NCBI RefSeq assembly: GCF_011799805.1
Contig: NZ_WXUB01000005.1
Span: 186,001-250,000 of the forward strand
Direction of reading: 5' to 3'
Source of the DNA: Maribellus sediminis
GTDB lineage: Bacteria; Bacteroidota; Bacteroidia; Bacteroidales; Prolixibacteraceae
DNA: 64,000 bases
Under the pieces are notes generated by a model that saw only the letters and a list, made by a program, of their open reading frames with translations, was not told the DNA's origin and did not search any database. This document shows positions 52,376-61,773 of the stretch, one piece after another; position 1 is the stretch's first letter, and each line of letters opens with the position of its first letter. Made by a program: the position numbers and the translations under genes.

Positions 52376-53713
52376 TTATTGGATGACGATCTTCGACGTA
52401 TTCACAGTGCCTTTATTTCTGACAGAAACGATATAAATACCTTCTTTCTGTAGACCGGTAAGTTCAATAAAGCTCTTTTGCGTGACTGTGTGATGAAGGA
52501 TTTTTCCGGTTAAATCATATATGCTTATATTTTTGTCGCCAGTCATATCATTTAATTCAATTCTTACCTTTTCTCCCCTAAGAACGGGATTCGGATAAAC
52601 CCTGATTTGAGCTTTCTTTTCAACAGGTAGCGGGGCACTTGTAAGAATACTCGTATCTGTTTTATAGATCCGTTCGTCAAGCATTTGAATCATGTAGATT
52701 TTTCCGTTTTCGGTTTCCACAAAAAATTGTTCGCTGTGCCAACCGAATTTGTCAAGTCCCAGGCCATATTCCAATATTTCCCAATTGTTCCCTTCTTTTG
52801 AAAAACAGGTCCCTGAGTTATTAATGTGACCATCGACAGAACTGTACCAGTTGCCATTTTGAGCTCTGTGTATATTATTTAGCAGTTTGTCCATGCCCCA
52901 GTTACTATTACTCTTCATCAGAAGCATCCAGCTCCAGTTACTGGAAGCTAAAATGTCGTTAATGCTTTTGTAAATGTTTAATTGAAGGGCATGATTGCCT
53001 CCGCTGCCATGAAAACTAAGGTAGACAGAGTCATTGGGTAATATCGTCAGATTCGTTGTAATTCCAATTCTGACATTATTCCCAATTGAGTCGATATTTA
53101 TTGCAACTTTTTTCCACTGCAAGCCACTGTTTTCTGATATAAAAAGTCCGCCAAATCCTAATTTGTCGGGATCCGACATTGCCAGATACATTCGGTCATT
53201 CTTATCGATTGCAATCTTGTCGCATCCGAGGTATGAACTGAGGCCGTTATTTCTTTTGTCCCAGCTTTTGCCTCCATCCCCGGAAAAGAATACACCGTCT
53301 CCATCTTCGTAAATACCGGTTATTGCCATTAATTCGCCATAACTGTTTTCAATAATTTGTTTAATGGGGAAGGTTGTGTTTAACCAGATTGAGTCCCAAC
53401 TCATGCCTAAGTCATCAGAAATAAATACCTTACCAATTCCGCCGGCTAACACTTTTCCCTGTTTTGTTGAGAAAAGAGAATAAATGGCTGAAGCATCCAA
53501 AACCTTATCCAATTTTTGGAATTGGTTTGTTGTTCTCATTACAGAATTGGTTGTACTCACAAACATCATCGAATCGTTTAACCGGATGATGCCTGTTTTG
53601 GGGCCACCCCAGAATTCATTGGTAGTAAGCCAGAATTGTTGTGCTGTGCTTTTTGTTCCGGATATTAAGAACAAAAGCATCAGAATAATGGTACTGATAT
53701 AAATGTTTTTCAT
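52376..53713 (-). CDS. Secreted photosystem/BNR-like beta-propeller protein with type A T9SS domain
   Basis: 445 residues. Signal peptide MKNIYISTIILMLLFLISGTKSTAQ; central part with repeated propeller-like segments containing BNR-style SxDxGxTW variants (ISDDLGMSWDSIW, FSGDGGKSWDKRN, ISENSGLQWKKV); C-terminal sorting domain from about 370 (VYPNPVLRGEKVRIELND, NISIYDLTGKILHH, EGIYIVSVRNKGT). Ligand or substrate unknown; such proteins bind glycans or act as sialidase-like folds without the catalytic set, which I do not see. Confidence 0.82.
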   Translation of the reverse strand: MKNIYISTIILMLLFLISGTKSTAQQFWLTTNEFWGGPKTGIIRLNDSMMFVSTTNSVMRTTNQFQKLDKVLDASAIYSLFSTKQGKVLAGGIGKVFISDDLGMSWDSIWLNTTFPIKQIIENSYGELMAITGIYEDGDGVFFSGDGGKSWDKRNNGLSSYLGCDKIAIDKNDRMYLAMSDPDKLGFGGLFISENSGLQWKKVAINIDSIGNNVRIGITTNLTILPNDSVYLSFHGSGGNHALQLNIYKSINDILASSNWSWMLLMKSNSNWGMDKLLNNIHRAQNGNWYSSVDGHINNSGTCFSKEGNNWEILEYGLGLDKFGWHSEQFFVETENGKIYMIQMLDERIYKTDTSILTSAPLPVEKKAQIRVYPNPVLRGEKVRIELNDMTGDKNISIYDLTGKILHHTVTQKSFIELTGLQKEGIYIVSVRNKGTVNTSKIVIQ

Positions 53714-53824
53714 GACTTTTAATTTGAGGATATAATAAATACTAATTTAAACTTGCCGGATATCAGATCGGCTGGTTAAATCCATCAATTCCAGCCAAGG
53801 TATGACGTGAAAATCATAAAAGAA

Positions 53825-54259
53825 TTACACGCCCGAGCTGTTTTTTTTGATCCATGATTCGGCCTGTGAAATGGTTTCGCAAAGTATAGTTGCGACCTTA
53901 TTGTTGCTTCGTTTTTTGAGTTCTACCGACGACAGCTTCGAAAAAATATCAGGCGAAATGATGCTGAGATTATAACGCAAACCATACTCGTAATTCATGG
54001 GGAAAAAGTAGTTCGCGATCCAATCGACAAGGCCGGCCCAGGCACCTTCAATTTCTTTGGTGTCGTGTACATGGTAGCGGCACTTGTTTTTCATTCCGGT
54101 TCTTTTTTGCCACTCAAACATGCGCATCGAAGCTGCTTTAACTTCTTCTTCTGAGCACGGGCCGATCCATTTCATTAATAAATAGTTCAGCTGTGGTTCG
54201 TAAGTGAGTTTGCCGTATAACTCACCGGAAGCATTTCTGATAAGGTCAACAACTATCAT
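53825..54259 (-). CDS. STAS/SEC14-like small protein
   Basis: 144-residue soluble protein without signal. The layout GKLTYEPQLNYLLMKWIGPCSEEEVKAASMRMFEW...RYHVHDTKEIEGAWAGLVDWIANYFFP...LRYNLSIISPDIFSKLSS resembles a Bacteroidota group of SpoIIAA/STAS-like proteins (strand-helix alternation). Function not known. Downstream of the cupin gene (30-base gap), likely same transcript. Confidence 0.6.
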   Translation of the reverse strand: MIVVDLIRNASGELYGKLTYEPQLNYLLMKWIGPCSEEEVKAASMRMFEWQKRTGMKNKCRYHVHDTKEIEGAWAGLVDWIANYFFPMNYEYGLRYNLSIISPDIFSKLSSVELKKRSNNKVATILCETISQAESWIKKNSSGV

Positions 54260-54289
54260 TTTACATTAGAAAGATGCGTAATAAGTTAC

Positions 54290-54778
54290 TCAATTTTCCA
54301 TTATCTCAGGCAGCACAAACTGAACATTATGTTCGGGCGCATGATTAAATGCACGGGAAATGTCGATACTTGAAATATCCGGAATCCGGCTTAAATCCGG
54401 TATGTCGGATTCAGCTTCTACTTTGTTTCCTATTACCCTGAAATAATCCAGCAAGGTTCCCGGACTCAGAATAACTACCATTTTTCCCGCAGTGCTACCC
54501 ACATTTTTAAAAGTGTGCACTGCGTTCGAAGGTACATGAATCACACTTCCCGGAAGCGCCTTAAACGGATTCTGAAGATCATTCAAAATAAACTCGAATT
54601 CACCTTCAACAACGTAAAAAATTTCTTCATCGGGATGGGTGTGTGGTGGCGGACCGCCGAGTGGCGGAACCCGTTCTTCGAATACGGCATATCCATTTCC
54701 ATTTTCCGTGTTGCCTGAAAGTACCGTAATCAAGTCAGTTAGAACGATCAGTTGTTCGTTTTTTACTTCTGTTTTCAT
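54290..54778 (-). CDS. Cupin domain protein with complete metal site
   Basis: 162 residues; single cupin barrel. Motif 1 PPHTHPDEEIFYVVEGEFEF supplies H46, H48 and E52, motif 2 PGSVIHVPSNAVHTFKNVG supplies H88: the full 3-His-1-Glu set, so a metal-dependent enzyme or metal-binding sensor is plausible. Reaction unknown. Lies 103 bases after a Crp/Fnr regulator on the same strand. Confidence 0.87.
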   Translation of the reverse strand: MKTEVKNEQLIVLTDLITVLSGNTENGNGYAVFEERVPPLGGPPPHTHPDEEIFYVVEGEFEFILNDLQNPFKALPGSVIHVPSNAVHTFKNVGSTAGKMVVILSPGTLLDYFRVIGNKVEAESDIPDLSRIPDISSIDISRAFNHAPEHNVQFVLPEIMEN

Positions 54779-54881
54779 TTCTTAAAATTTAATTGTTTTC
54801 AATTGTTTACTGATTCATGAATCTTATGAAAACAAAGTAAGAGCATGCAAAACAGAAAATACTTGATTCAAATCAAGAAGC

Positions 54882-55451
54882 TTATATCAGAAAACGGGAG
54901 CGGTAGCGGCTGAGTGTTTCGGGTGTAATGTTCAGGTAACTGGCTACAAAATGAAGCGGAATCCGCTTAAAAATTTTTGGGTGCTCTTCCAGCAACTTTT
55001 TAAAGCGGTCTTCGGGCGATAATTTAAGTAAAACCTCCTCGCGTTTCTCGGCCCGGATTAGGTGTTCGCTTAAAATAAAATCAGTGAGTTTGCGAATGGA
55101 TGGATAGTGGTGAATCAGGTCGAAAACATCGGAATGCCGAAAACTGATGACCTCACATTCTTCGATGGCGACAATGTTTACTATGGACGGAGTTTGTGCC
55201 ATAAAACTGGCCAGCGAGCCGATCACCGAGTTTTCGAAGAAGAAATCGTTACAGGCTTCCTTGTCAGGCGATGAATAAAACAAACGCATGCTCCCTTTTT
55301 CCAGAAATCCCATGGAACTGCATGTTTCGCCTTCGCGTAAGTAAAAATCGTTCTTTTTGAGATGGATAGCCGTAGCACTGCTTCTTAGTTTTTCAAAAGC
55401 CTCGTCGCCAAGAGGAAAAGTCTTTTGAATGTTATAGAAGATTTTTTTCAT
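54882..55451 (-). CDS. Crp/Fnr family transcriptional regulator (short Bacteroidota type)
   Basis: 189 residues. Cyclic-nucleotide-binding-like domain (EKLRSSATAIHLKKNDFYLREGETCSSMGFLEKGSMRLFY) and a compact C-terminal HTH (RIPLHFVASYLNITPETLSRYRSRF). This short form is frequent in Bacteroidota and often regulates an adjacent small gene; here the cupin is the natural candidate target, by position only. Confidence 0.9.
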   Translation of the reverse strand: MKKIFYNIQKTFPLGDEAFEKLRSSATAIHLKKNDFYLREGETCSSMGFLEKGSMRLFYSSPDKEACNDFFFENSVIGSLASFMAQTPSIVNIVAIEECEVISFRHSDVFDLIHHYPSIRKLTDFILSEHLIRAEKREEVLLKLSPEDRFKKLLEEHPKIFKRIPLHFVASYLNITPETLSRYRSRFLI

Positions 55452-55497
55452 CCAAGGGTTAGTTTAAGTCAATAATGTCAGTTAAGAATATATACTA

Positions 55498-57483
55498 TCA
55501 GTTACAATACCGCTTAATAATATTGTAAGCACCTTCAATTCCCAATTCTCCGGCCCGGCTTAAATCGAGTGCTCCACCTTCAATGTCGTTCAGGTAAATT
55601 TTGGTAAGGCCCCTGTTAAAAAAGGCTTCAGCAAACTCCGGCTCCAGATCAATGGCCCGATTCAGGTCTTCAATGGCACCGCGGTAATCGTTTAAGCGAA
55701 GTTTTATGTAGGCCCGGTTATAATAACCAAAAAAGAAATTTGGATTCAGAAATAATGCAATCTGATAATCTTCCAGTATCTGGTTATAATCAAGCGCTGA
55801 AGCTTCCGAGACTTCATCGCCTTTTGTCGGTGTTTTACGGTCAATCGAAATAGAAACGCTGTTACTTTGCGTTCCGCTGATCAGTTCAATCTGTTCGTGC
55901 ATTTTAAACACACAGTTGGCCCTCGAAAAATACGCGACTCCCAATCGATCGTCGAGTGAAATAGCCTTATTCATGTCTTCAAGCGCACTGTTGTAATCTC
56001 CCGTAAGGCTGTAAAATATTCCACGGTTCAGGTAGTTGGACGCGTTGGGCTGAACGTCGATTTTCTCGTTAAAGAACAGGATGAAATTCTCGAATACCGA
56101 CTGGTAACTAACAACCGGTTTGTTGGTAATCGAGAGCAAAGGATTGTAATTGTTCTTGGCGTTCAAATCATCGATGGCCAGGTTGTAATATTGGAAACGG
56201 TCGTAATCCACTGCATTTTTTTCAAAGGCTGAAATAAAAAATAAAGGCTGCAGTTCGATTGCAATGTTTTTATTCTGAATTCGCCCGTCATCCACTTCTG
56301 CTTCTTCGGGCAAATCGCGGGTGTCCTCAACCACCAGATCGCGAACAATTTGTCTTCTCCGGCGCTCCTCCTCACGTTCCTTTTCAGCACGGGCCGCCAC
56401 TTCTTCCTGCGCTTTTTCGGTATCATTTGCAGCATCAATTTGCGTGCTTGACTGACCGGGCTGAGCATTTGAATTTTGTTGCTGATTGTTTGTGTTTTGT
56501 TGCTGATTGTTTGTGTTTTGCTGCTGCTGCTGTGTGTTGCCCGATTGCTGTTTTTGTTGCTGAGCCAGTTGTTCCGAGTCAATTCTTCTTTTGCTCAAAT
56601 CGAACTGTGGATTAAGCCGGGCGGCAATTCTGTAGTCGTTTTCATAGCCTGGCATATTCAGGATCTCGCGAGCCATGGCGCGGTTAAAATACGCACTTGC
56701 CATTTCCGGATTCAGTTTGATCGCCATGTCGTAATCCATAATGGCTCCTTCGTAATCCTCAAGCTTGTGTTTTACGATGGCCCGGTTGTTAAAGGCCAGG
56801 GCGTTTTCCGGATCGAAACGAATAGCCTGATCGTAATCGCGCAAGGCAGAAGCATAATCTTCGAGTTCGAAACGTGCCAATCCGCGATTCAGATAAGCTG
56901 CTGCATAATGCGGACGGATAATAATCACCTGGTTCAAATCTTTTATCGCTCCTTCGATATCGCCACTTACAATTTTTGCATTGCTTCGATTCATCAAAGC
57001 ATGTGTCGATTTTGGGTTGATTTCGAGTGCCTTATTGTAATCTTCTATCGCTCCTTCGAGGTTTTTAAGTGCCAGTTTGGCAATACCTCTGTTGTTGTAA
57101 ATTGTCTCGTCATCCGGATCAAATTCCAGCGCCCGGTTGTAGTCTTCAATGGCTTTGTCGTAACGCCGGAGGTTGTGATATGCCATTCCCCGGTTGTTGT
57201 AGGCCATCGGATAATAGGGCTTTATTTCAATAGCTTTGTCGTAATCCTCGATGGCGCCGCGGTAATCTTCGAGTGAATGTTTGGCAATACCACGATACAA
57301 ATATGCTTCCGGCAGATAAGGTTTAAATTCAATAACAATATTGAAATATTCAATGGCACCGGTGTAATTCCCAATTGAAATCCGGGTTCGTCCTACCCGT
57401 ATAAAATGGTTGATATTGAGTTGTGCTTCTGCCACAAAGCTGAAGGACAGTAGCATTATGAAAATGATCGTTAACTTCTTCAT
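55498..57483 (-). CDS. Exported TPR repeat protein
   Basis: 661 residues with a signal peptide (MKKLTIIFIMLLSFSFVAEA). About eight consecutive TPRs (residues 20-290, pattern AYNNRGxAxxxLxxYxxAIEDYxxAIEIxP), then a Gln/Asn-rich low-complexity linker (about 300-350) including a seven-residue duplication (QQQNTNN), a charged stretch (ARAEKEREEERRRRQI), a region without repeats, and further TPRs in the last 200 residues. Probably a periplasmic scaffold; partner unknown. A -7 like TATTTTTG lies at 57511-57504. Confidence 0.88.
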   Translation of the reverse strand: MKKLTIIFIMLLSFSFVAEAQLNINHFIRVGRTRISIGNYTGAIEYFNIVIEFKPYLPEAYLYRGIAKHSLEDYRGAIEDYDKAIEIKPYYPMAYNNRGMAYHNLRRYDKAIEDYNRALEFDPDDETIYNNRGIAKLALKNLEGAIEDYNKALEINPKSTHALMNRSNAKIVSGDIEGAIKDLNQVIIIRPHYAAAYLNRGLARFELEDYASALRDYDQAIRFDPENALAFNNRAIVKHKLEDYEGAIMDYDMAIKLNPEMASAYFNRAMAREILNMPGYENDYRIAARLNPQFDLSKRRIDSEQLAQQQKQQSGNTQQQQQNTNNQQQNTNNQQQNSNAQPGQSSTQIDAANDTEKAQEEVAARAEKEREEERRRRQIVRDLVVEDTRDLPEEAEVDDGRIQNKNIAIELQPLFFISAFEKNAVDYDRFQYYNLAIDDLNAKNNYNPLLSITNKPVVSYQSVFENFILFFNEKIDVQPNASNYLNRGIFYSLTGDYNSALEDMNKAISLDDRLGVAYFSRANCVFKMHEQIELISGTQSNSVSISIDRKTPTKGDEVSEASALDYNQILEDYQIALFLNPNFFFGYYNRAYIKLRLNDYRGAIEDLNRAIDLEPEFAEAFFNRGLTKIYLNDIEGGALDLSRAGELGIEGAYNIIKRYCN

Positions 57484-57574
57484 TCTGTTTTTTACTGAAC
57501 AAACAAAAATAACATTTTAGGGGCTCCACTGTTGTTCTGCTTAATTTTATTTAACTTTTGGCAAAAATGTTTTT

Positions 57575-58144
57575 ATGTGTGAAAGATGTAACTGGTCAAC
57601 CAGTAACGAATTGATGATTAAATACCACGACGAAGAGTGGGGAGCACCGCTGCACGACGATCAAAAATTGTTCGAGTTTTTTGTGCTGGAAGGATTTCAG
57701 GCCGGATTAAGCTGGCAGATTGTGCTGAACAAACGCGAGAATTTCCGTCGCGCTTTCGATCATTTCGACCCGGAAGTGGTGGCTCGGTACGACGATAAAA
57801 AACTCGAAGAACTGGTTGAGGACAAGTCGATCATCCGAAACAAACAAAAAATTGCTGCCTGTGTAAACAATGCGCAACGTTTTCTCGAAATTCAAAAAGA
57901 GTTCGGGAGTTTCGATCGATACATTTGGGGATTTGTTGACCATAAACCAATCATAAATAAGTTTAAATCGTTAAAGGAACTTCCGGCCAAAACCGAACTG
58001 TCGGATCGCATTTCAGCCGATCTGAAAAAGCGGGGATTTAAGTTTGTTGGCTCAACAGTAATTTATGCACACATGCAGGCCACCGGAATGGTAAATGACC
58101 ACCTCGTGCATTGCTTTCGGTATCGCGAAGTGCAGGTAGGGTAG
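57575..58144 (+). CDS. tag: DNA-3-methyladenine glycosylase I
   Basis: Excises 3-methyladenine from alkylated DNA. 189 residues, full length. Zinc ligands correspond to those of the E. coli enzyme shifted by one: C5, H18, H176, C180. Also YHDEEWGAPLHDDQKLFEFFVLEGFQAGLSW (base-binding Glu and Trp) and FKFVGSTVIYAHMQATGMVNDH. Stand-alone gene divergent from the TPR gene. Confidence 0.96.
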   Translation: MCERCNWSTSNELMIKYHDEEWGAPLHDDQKLFEFFVLEGFQAGLSWQIVLNKRENFRRAFDHFDPEVVARYDDKKLEELVEDKSIIRNKQKIAACVNNAQRFLEIQKEFGSFDRYIWGFVDHKPIINKFKSLKELPAKTELSDRISADLKKRGFKFVGSTVIYAHMQATGMVNDHLVHCFRYREVQVG

Positions 58145-58217
58145 TATAGATTTCAGGAATCAAAGTCAAAAGTAGAAAGTCAAAAGTTGCGGACTGTTTC
58201 TTTTGTTTTTTTCAATT

Positions 58218-58233
58218 CCCCCTTCGAAGGGGG
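58218..58233. repeat. CCCCCTTCGAAGGGGG palindrome
   Basis: Perfect 16-base palindrome in the tag-C1 peptidase gap, followed by TTTAGGGGGAT. Likely a dispersed intergenic repeat. Confidence 0.5.
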
Positions 58234-58415
58234 ATTTAGGGGGATGACCATCTTGTCCAGTGTTTTCGGTATTCGGAGGTTCAGTAAGTAATTAACTGAA
58301 ATTTAGTATATTGTTAATAATTAATTTAGACTTCTTTCATATTGTAAGCAAATTTTTCAACTTTCAGATAAATTATTATTTTTGAGAACTATTTCATGTT
58401 AGAGGGGTAATTTTT

Positions 58416-59630
58416 ATGAAGAATTTGCGTTGTTTGTTAACCGTAGTTCTTACGGTCATCACACTAAGTTTATTTGCCGAAAACGAAGGGGATAATAAGA
58501 AGAAGGAAAGCGAAGGATACGTTTTCACAGACGAGATTGACCTTCCGGCAACTTCTGTAAAAGACCAGTACCGTTCGGGTACTTGTTGGTCGTTTTCAGC
58601 TTTATCGTTTTTAGAATCGGAAATGATTCGAATGGGTAAGCCCAGTGTCGATCTTTCTGAAATGTTCGTGGTTTGGCACACTTATTCTGAAAAAGCCAGA
58701 AAACACATTCGCGTTCACGGTAACCTGAATTTTTCGGCCGGTGGCGCATTTCACGATGTAACCAACATGATAAAACAGTTCGGAATTGTGCCTGAATCGG
58801 TTTACGATGGTTTGGAGTATGGTGAAGAAAAACACGTTCACGGAGAAATGGATCGCGTATTGAAACAGCATGTTGATGCGGTGGTTGAAAATTCAAACAG
58901 AAAACTCAGCACTGCCTGGCATCATTCAATCGAAGAAACGCTGAATTCATATTTGGGCGAACTTCCCGAGAAATTTGAATACGAAGGAAAACAATATACA
59001 CCACAAAGTTTTGCCAGCGATTATGTTGGTTTAAACATGGATGATTATGTGGAGATCACTTCATACACGCATCATCCGTTTTACTCGAAGTTTATCCTCG
59101 AAGTTCCGGATAACTGGTCGTGGGATCAGGTTTATAATGTTCCGCTCGATGAACTGGATGCGATTATCGATTACTCGTTGAAGAACGGTTTTACAGTTGC
59201 ATGGGCAGCCGATGTAAGCGAAAAAGGTTTCGCTACCAGTAATAAGGGAGTAGCAGTTTTACCTGCAGCACCAAGCGAAAATATGGACGATGCAGAAATT
59301 GCACGTTGGGAATCGCTTCCTGAAAAGGAAAAAGAAAAGGAACTGTACAAGTTGGAACAACCGGTTCCGGAGTTGAATGTTACCCAGGCCATGCGTCAAA
59401 CTGCATTCGACAATTACCAAACAACTGACGATCACGGTATGCATATAGTAGGGATGGCCAAAGACCAGGAAGGTGATGTTTTTTACAAAGTGAAAAACTC
59501 GTGGGGCGACTACAATAAATATAATGGATATTTCTACGCCTCGAAACCTTATGTTACTTACAAAACCATGTGCATTATGGTGCACAAGGACGGCATACCA
59601 CAAAGTATAAGAGAAAAACTTGAGCTTTAG
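58416..59630 (+). CDS. C1 family (bleomycin hydrolase / PepC-like) cysteine peptidase, exported
   Basis: 404 residues with a signal peptide (MKNLRCLLTVVLTVITLSLFA), unlike cytoplasmic PepC. Papain-type active site: SGTCWSFSA (C57), the TTDDHGMHIVGMA histidine (about 344) and KNSWGDYN asparagine (about 364). The C1B-type insert FSAGGAFHDVTNMIKQFGIVPESVYDG is present. Probably a periplasmic or secreted aminopeptidase. TATTTTTG (58377-58384) is a good -7 box upstream; a terminator follows at 59644. Confidence 0.92.
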   Translation: MKNLRCLLTVVLTVITLSLFAENEGDNKKKESEGYVFTDEIDLPATSVKDQYRSGTCWSFSALSFLESEMIRMGKPSVDLSEMFVVWHTYSEKARKHIRVHGNLNFSAGGAFHDVTNMIKQFGIVPESVYDGLEYGEEKHVHGEMDRVLKQHVDAVVENSNRKLSTAWHHSIEETLNSYLGELPEKFEYEGKQYTPQSFASDYVGLNMDDYVEITSYTHHPFYSKFILEVPDNWSWDQVYNVPLDELDAIIDYSLKNGFTVAWAADVSEKGFATSNKGVAVLPAAPSENMDDAEIARWESLPEKEKEKELYKLEQPVPELNVTQAMRQTAFDNYQTTDDHGMHIVGMAKDQEGDVFYKVKNSWGDYNKYNGYFYASKPYVTYKTMCIMVHKDGIPQSIREKLEL

Positions 59631-59643
59631 TACACTCAAAAGG

Positions 59644-59671
59644 CCCTTCAGAATTTCTGAAGGGTTTTTTT
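59644..59671 (+). terminator. Terminator of the C1 peptidase gene
   Basis: CCCTTCAGA-ATT-TCTGAAGGG stem and a run of seven T. The T-run merges into the -7 box of the next gene (TATCTTTG, 59671-59678). Confidence 0.9.
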
Positions 59672-59678
59672 ATCTTTG
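59671..59678 (+). promoter_or_regulatory. -7 element of the next gene
   Basis: TATCTTTG fits TAnnTTTG exactly; the expected -33 region is inside the preceding terminator stem and does not match well. Confidence 0.45.
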
Positions 59679-59695
59679 GAGCTCAATTCGTCACG

Positions 59696-60592
59696 ATGAA
59701 GTACATCATTTCTATTTTACTTTTATTAATTGCTTCCGGCACTTTAAAAGCACAGGAGGATTATACCTGGTGGAACGAAATTCACCATTGGGAACCGGGT
59801 ATGCCCGGCTGGCGAAACTGGCTGACCATTTCACCGGCTTATCTCGGGCCGAATGCGCTGCCTGTTCCTGAAGTGAAGCGAGGTTTTCTTACCAATAAAT
59901 CGGAAATAGAACTTACGGCTTCCAATCATTTTCACAGTGGCGATCCAACGCAGGACTTGTCGGGCAGAGCTTACATTCCTTTTGCCAAAGGTAAAATTGC
60001 CATTGAGATGTACGGAGTACTTCTCGAACATTATAATTATACCACGGAAATACGCGACGAACGTGTTTCGCGCGATAAAGATGGAACCGGATATGCGATC
60101 GGAGATTTTTATTTTAGCACGCTCATCCAGCTGGTGAAGGACCGTAAATTTCCAAATACCATGTTCCGGGCCGCATTAAAAACAGCTTCGGGAACCAATC
60201 TGGAGGCGGTGCGTTATGCCGATTCGCCGGGCTATTTTTTCGATGTGAGTATTTCAGAAGATTTGGGAAATGCTGAACATGTTCTATTCAGACCCTACGG
60301 AATGCTCGGCTTTTACAGCTGGCAAACCAACGATGAACTGAATTTGCAAAACGATGCATTTTTGTATGGACTAGGTGCCGATATCGAGAAAAATAACTGG
60401 AGAGTAGGAGCGTCGTGGTCGGGATATTATGGTTATAAGGATAACGGCGACCGGCCAATGCAACTGAATGCCGAAGTACGAAAGGATTACGGGAAGAAAG
60501 CTTTCAGACTACAATATCAGCATGGATTGCACGACTGGATGTACCGAACCGTGCGATTCTCTTTTATCTGGAAGTTAAATCCAGTTGAATAG
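59696..60592 (+). CDS. Outer-membrane barrel-like protein of unknown function
   Basis: 298 residues with signal peptide MKYIISILLLLIASGTLKA. Alternating strands throughout (EIELTASNHFHSGD, AIEMYGVLLEHYNYTTE, GDFYFSTLIQLVKDR, RVGASWSGYYGYKDNG) and a final RTVRFSFIWKLNPVE. A soluble head is not apparent. No family recognised with confidence. Own promoter-like -7 box overlapping the upstream terminator. Confidence 0.75.
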   Translation: MKYIISILLLLIASGTLKAQEDYTWWNEIHHWEPGMPGWRNWLTISPAYLGPNALPVPEVKRGFLTNKSEIELTASNHFHSGDPTQDLSGRAYIPFAKGKIAIEMYGVLLEHYNYTTEIRDERVSRDKDGTGYAIGDFYFSTLIQLVKDRKFPNTMFRAALKTASGTNLEAVRYADSPGYFFDVSISEDLGNAEHVLFRPYGMLGFYSWQTNDELNLQNDAFLYGLGADIEKNNWRVGASWSGYYGYKDNGDRPMQLNAEVRKDYGKKAFRLQYQHGLHDWMYRTVRFSFIWKLNPVE

Positions 60593-60685
60593 TCCTTATT
60601 TTCAGGCAGGAATGTTTAAGTTTGCACAAAATTCGTTTTTACGGAGATAGAAACAGAAAAATTAGCTACAAATTATAACGGAATC

Positions 60686-61630
60686 ATGAAGAAGCTATCC
60701 CTCGTTATTTGTGTTTGGAACGAAGAACCAAACATCAAACCACTTTCAGAACAGATTAAAGCAGCCTTAAAAGACATCGATTTTGAAGCCATTTTTGTTG
60801 ACGATGGTTCAACCGACAACACGCGCGAGGAGATCAGGAAAATCAACGACGAACGTTTTATCCTTGTTGAACTGAAGCGCAATTACGGACAAAGTTCTGC
60901 ACTGCAGGCAGGAATCGATCAGGCTGAAGGAGAATATGTGGCATTAATTGACGGTGACCTTCAGAACGATCCGGCTGACGTTCCGGGAATGCTTAACATG
61001 ATTCAATCAGAAGGCTGGGACATGGTTGCAGGAATACGTGCCAACCGTAAAGATGGAATGTTCCTTCGGAAGGTTCCATCAAAAATCGCCAACTATATGA
61101 TTCGCAGAGCCACGGGGATTCATATGAAGGATTTAGGTTGCACGCTTAAAATTTTCACAAACGAAACCATTAAGAGCATTCACATTTACGGAGAACTTCA
61201 CCGTTATATTCCGGCTTTAATTACGCTTGAAGGAGCTACAAAAATCACTCAGGTCGATGTGAATCACAGGCCAAGAGAATTTGGTAGTTCAAAATATAAT
61301 TTGAGTCGCACCACGCGTGTAATGAGCGACCTCATTCTCATGGTGTTCTTCAAAAAATACATGCAGCGCCCAATGCACTTCTTCGGAAACATAGGTATCA
61401 TTACCCTGGGAATCGGCGTACTTATCAATATTTATTTGCTGGTGCTTAAAATTCTCGGGAACGATATTTGGGGCAAACCGCTGTTACTTTTAGGTATTTT
61501 GCTGGTACTGGGAGGTATTCAGTTTATTACAACAGGTATTATTGCCGAAGTTCAAATGCGAACTTATTTCGAATCGCAGAAAAAGAAACCTTACCGGGTT
61601 AAGCGTGTAGGTCCGGCAGTAGTTAAATAA
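60686..61630 (+). CDS. Polyprenyl-phosphate glycosyltransferase, GT2 (GtrB/DPM1-like)
   Basis: 314 residues. GT-A domain with VDDGSTDN (D39, D40) and the metal-binding DGD (89-91, ALIDGDLQNDP), LKRNYGQSSALQAGI, the LGCTLKIF acceptor-site motif and HRPREFGSSKYN; then two membrane segments (FFGNIGIITLGIGVLINIYLLVL and PLLLLGILLVLGGIQFITTGIIAEV). Family members charge undecaprenyl- or dolichyl-phosphate with a sugar for later transfer outside the membrane. Sugar and pathway unknown here. TAAGTTTG (60617-60624) may be its -7 box. Confidence 0.92.
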   Translation: MKKLSLVICVWNEEPNIKPLSEQIKAALKDIDFEAIFVDDGSTDNTREEIRKINDERFILVELKRNYGQSSALQAGIDQAEGEYVALIDGDLQNDPADVPGMLNMIQSEGWDMVAGIRANRKDGMFLRKVPSKIANYMIRRATGIHMKDLGCTLKIFTNETIKSIHIYGELHRYIPALITLEGATKITQVDVNHRPREFGSSKYNLSRTTRVMSDLILMVFFKKYMQRPMHFFGNIGIITLGIGVLINIYLLVLKILGNDIWGKPLLLLGILLVLGGIQFITTGIIAEVQMRTYFESQKKKPYRVKRVGPAVVK

Positions 61631-61773
61631 AAACTGCCCGTCGGACTTGGATAGGGAAGGCTTTAAAGAATTCGAAGATGAATTACTTTGGAGCATGGAT
61701 TAAGGGTATGATTCTTGTGGATTGTCGTATTGTAAAGACTTCAAATCGAATAAAAACTATTAATCTTAGTCAA

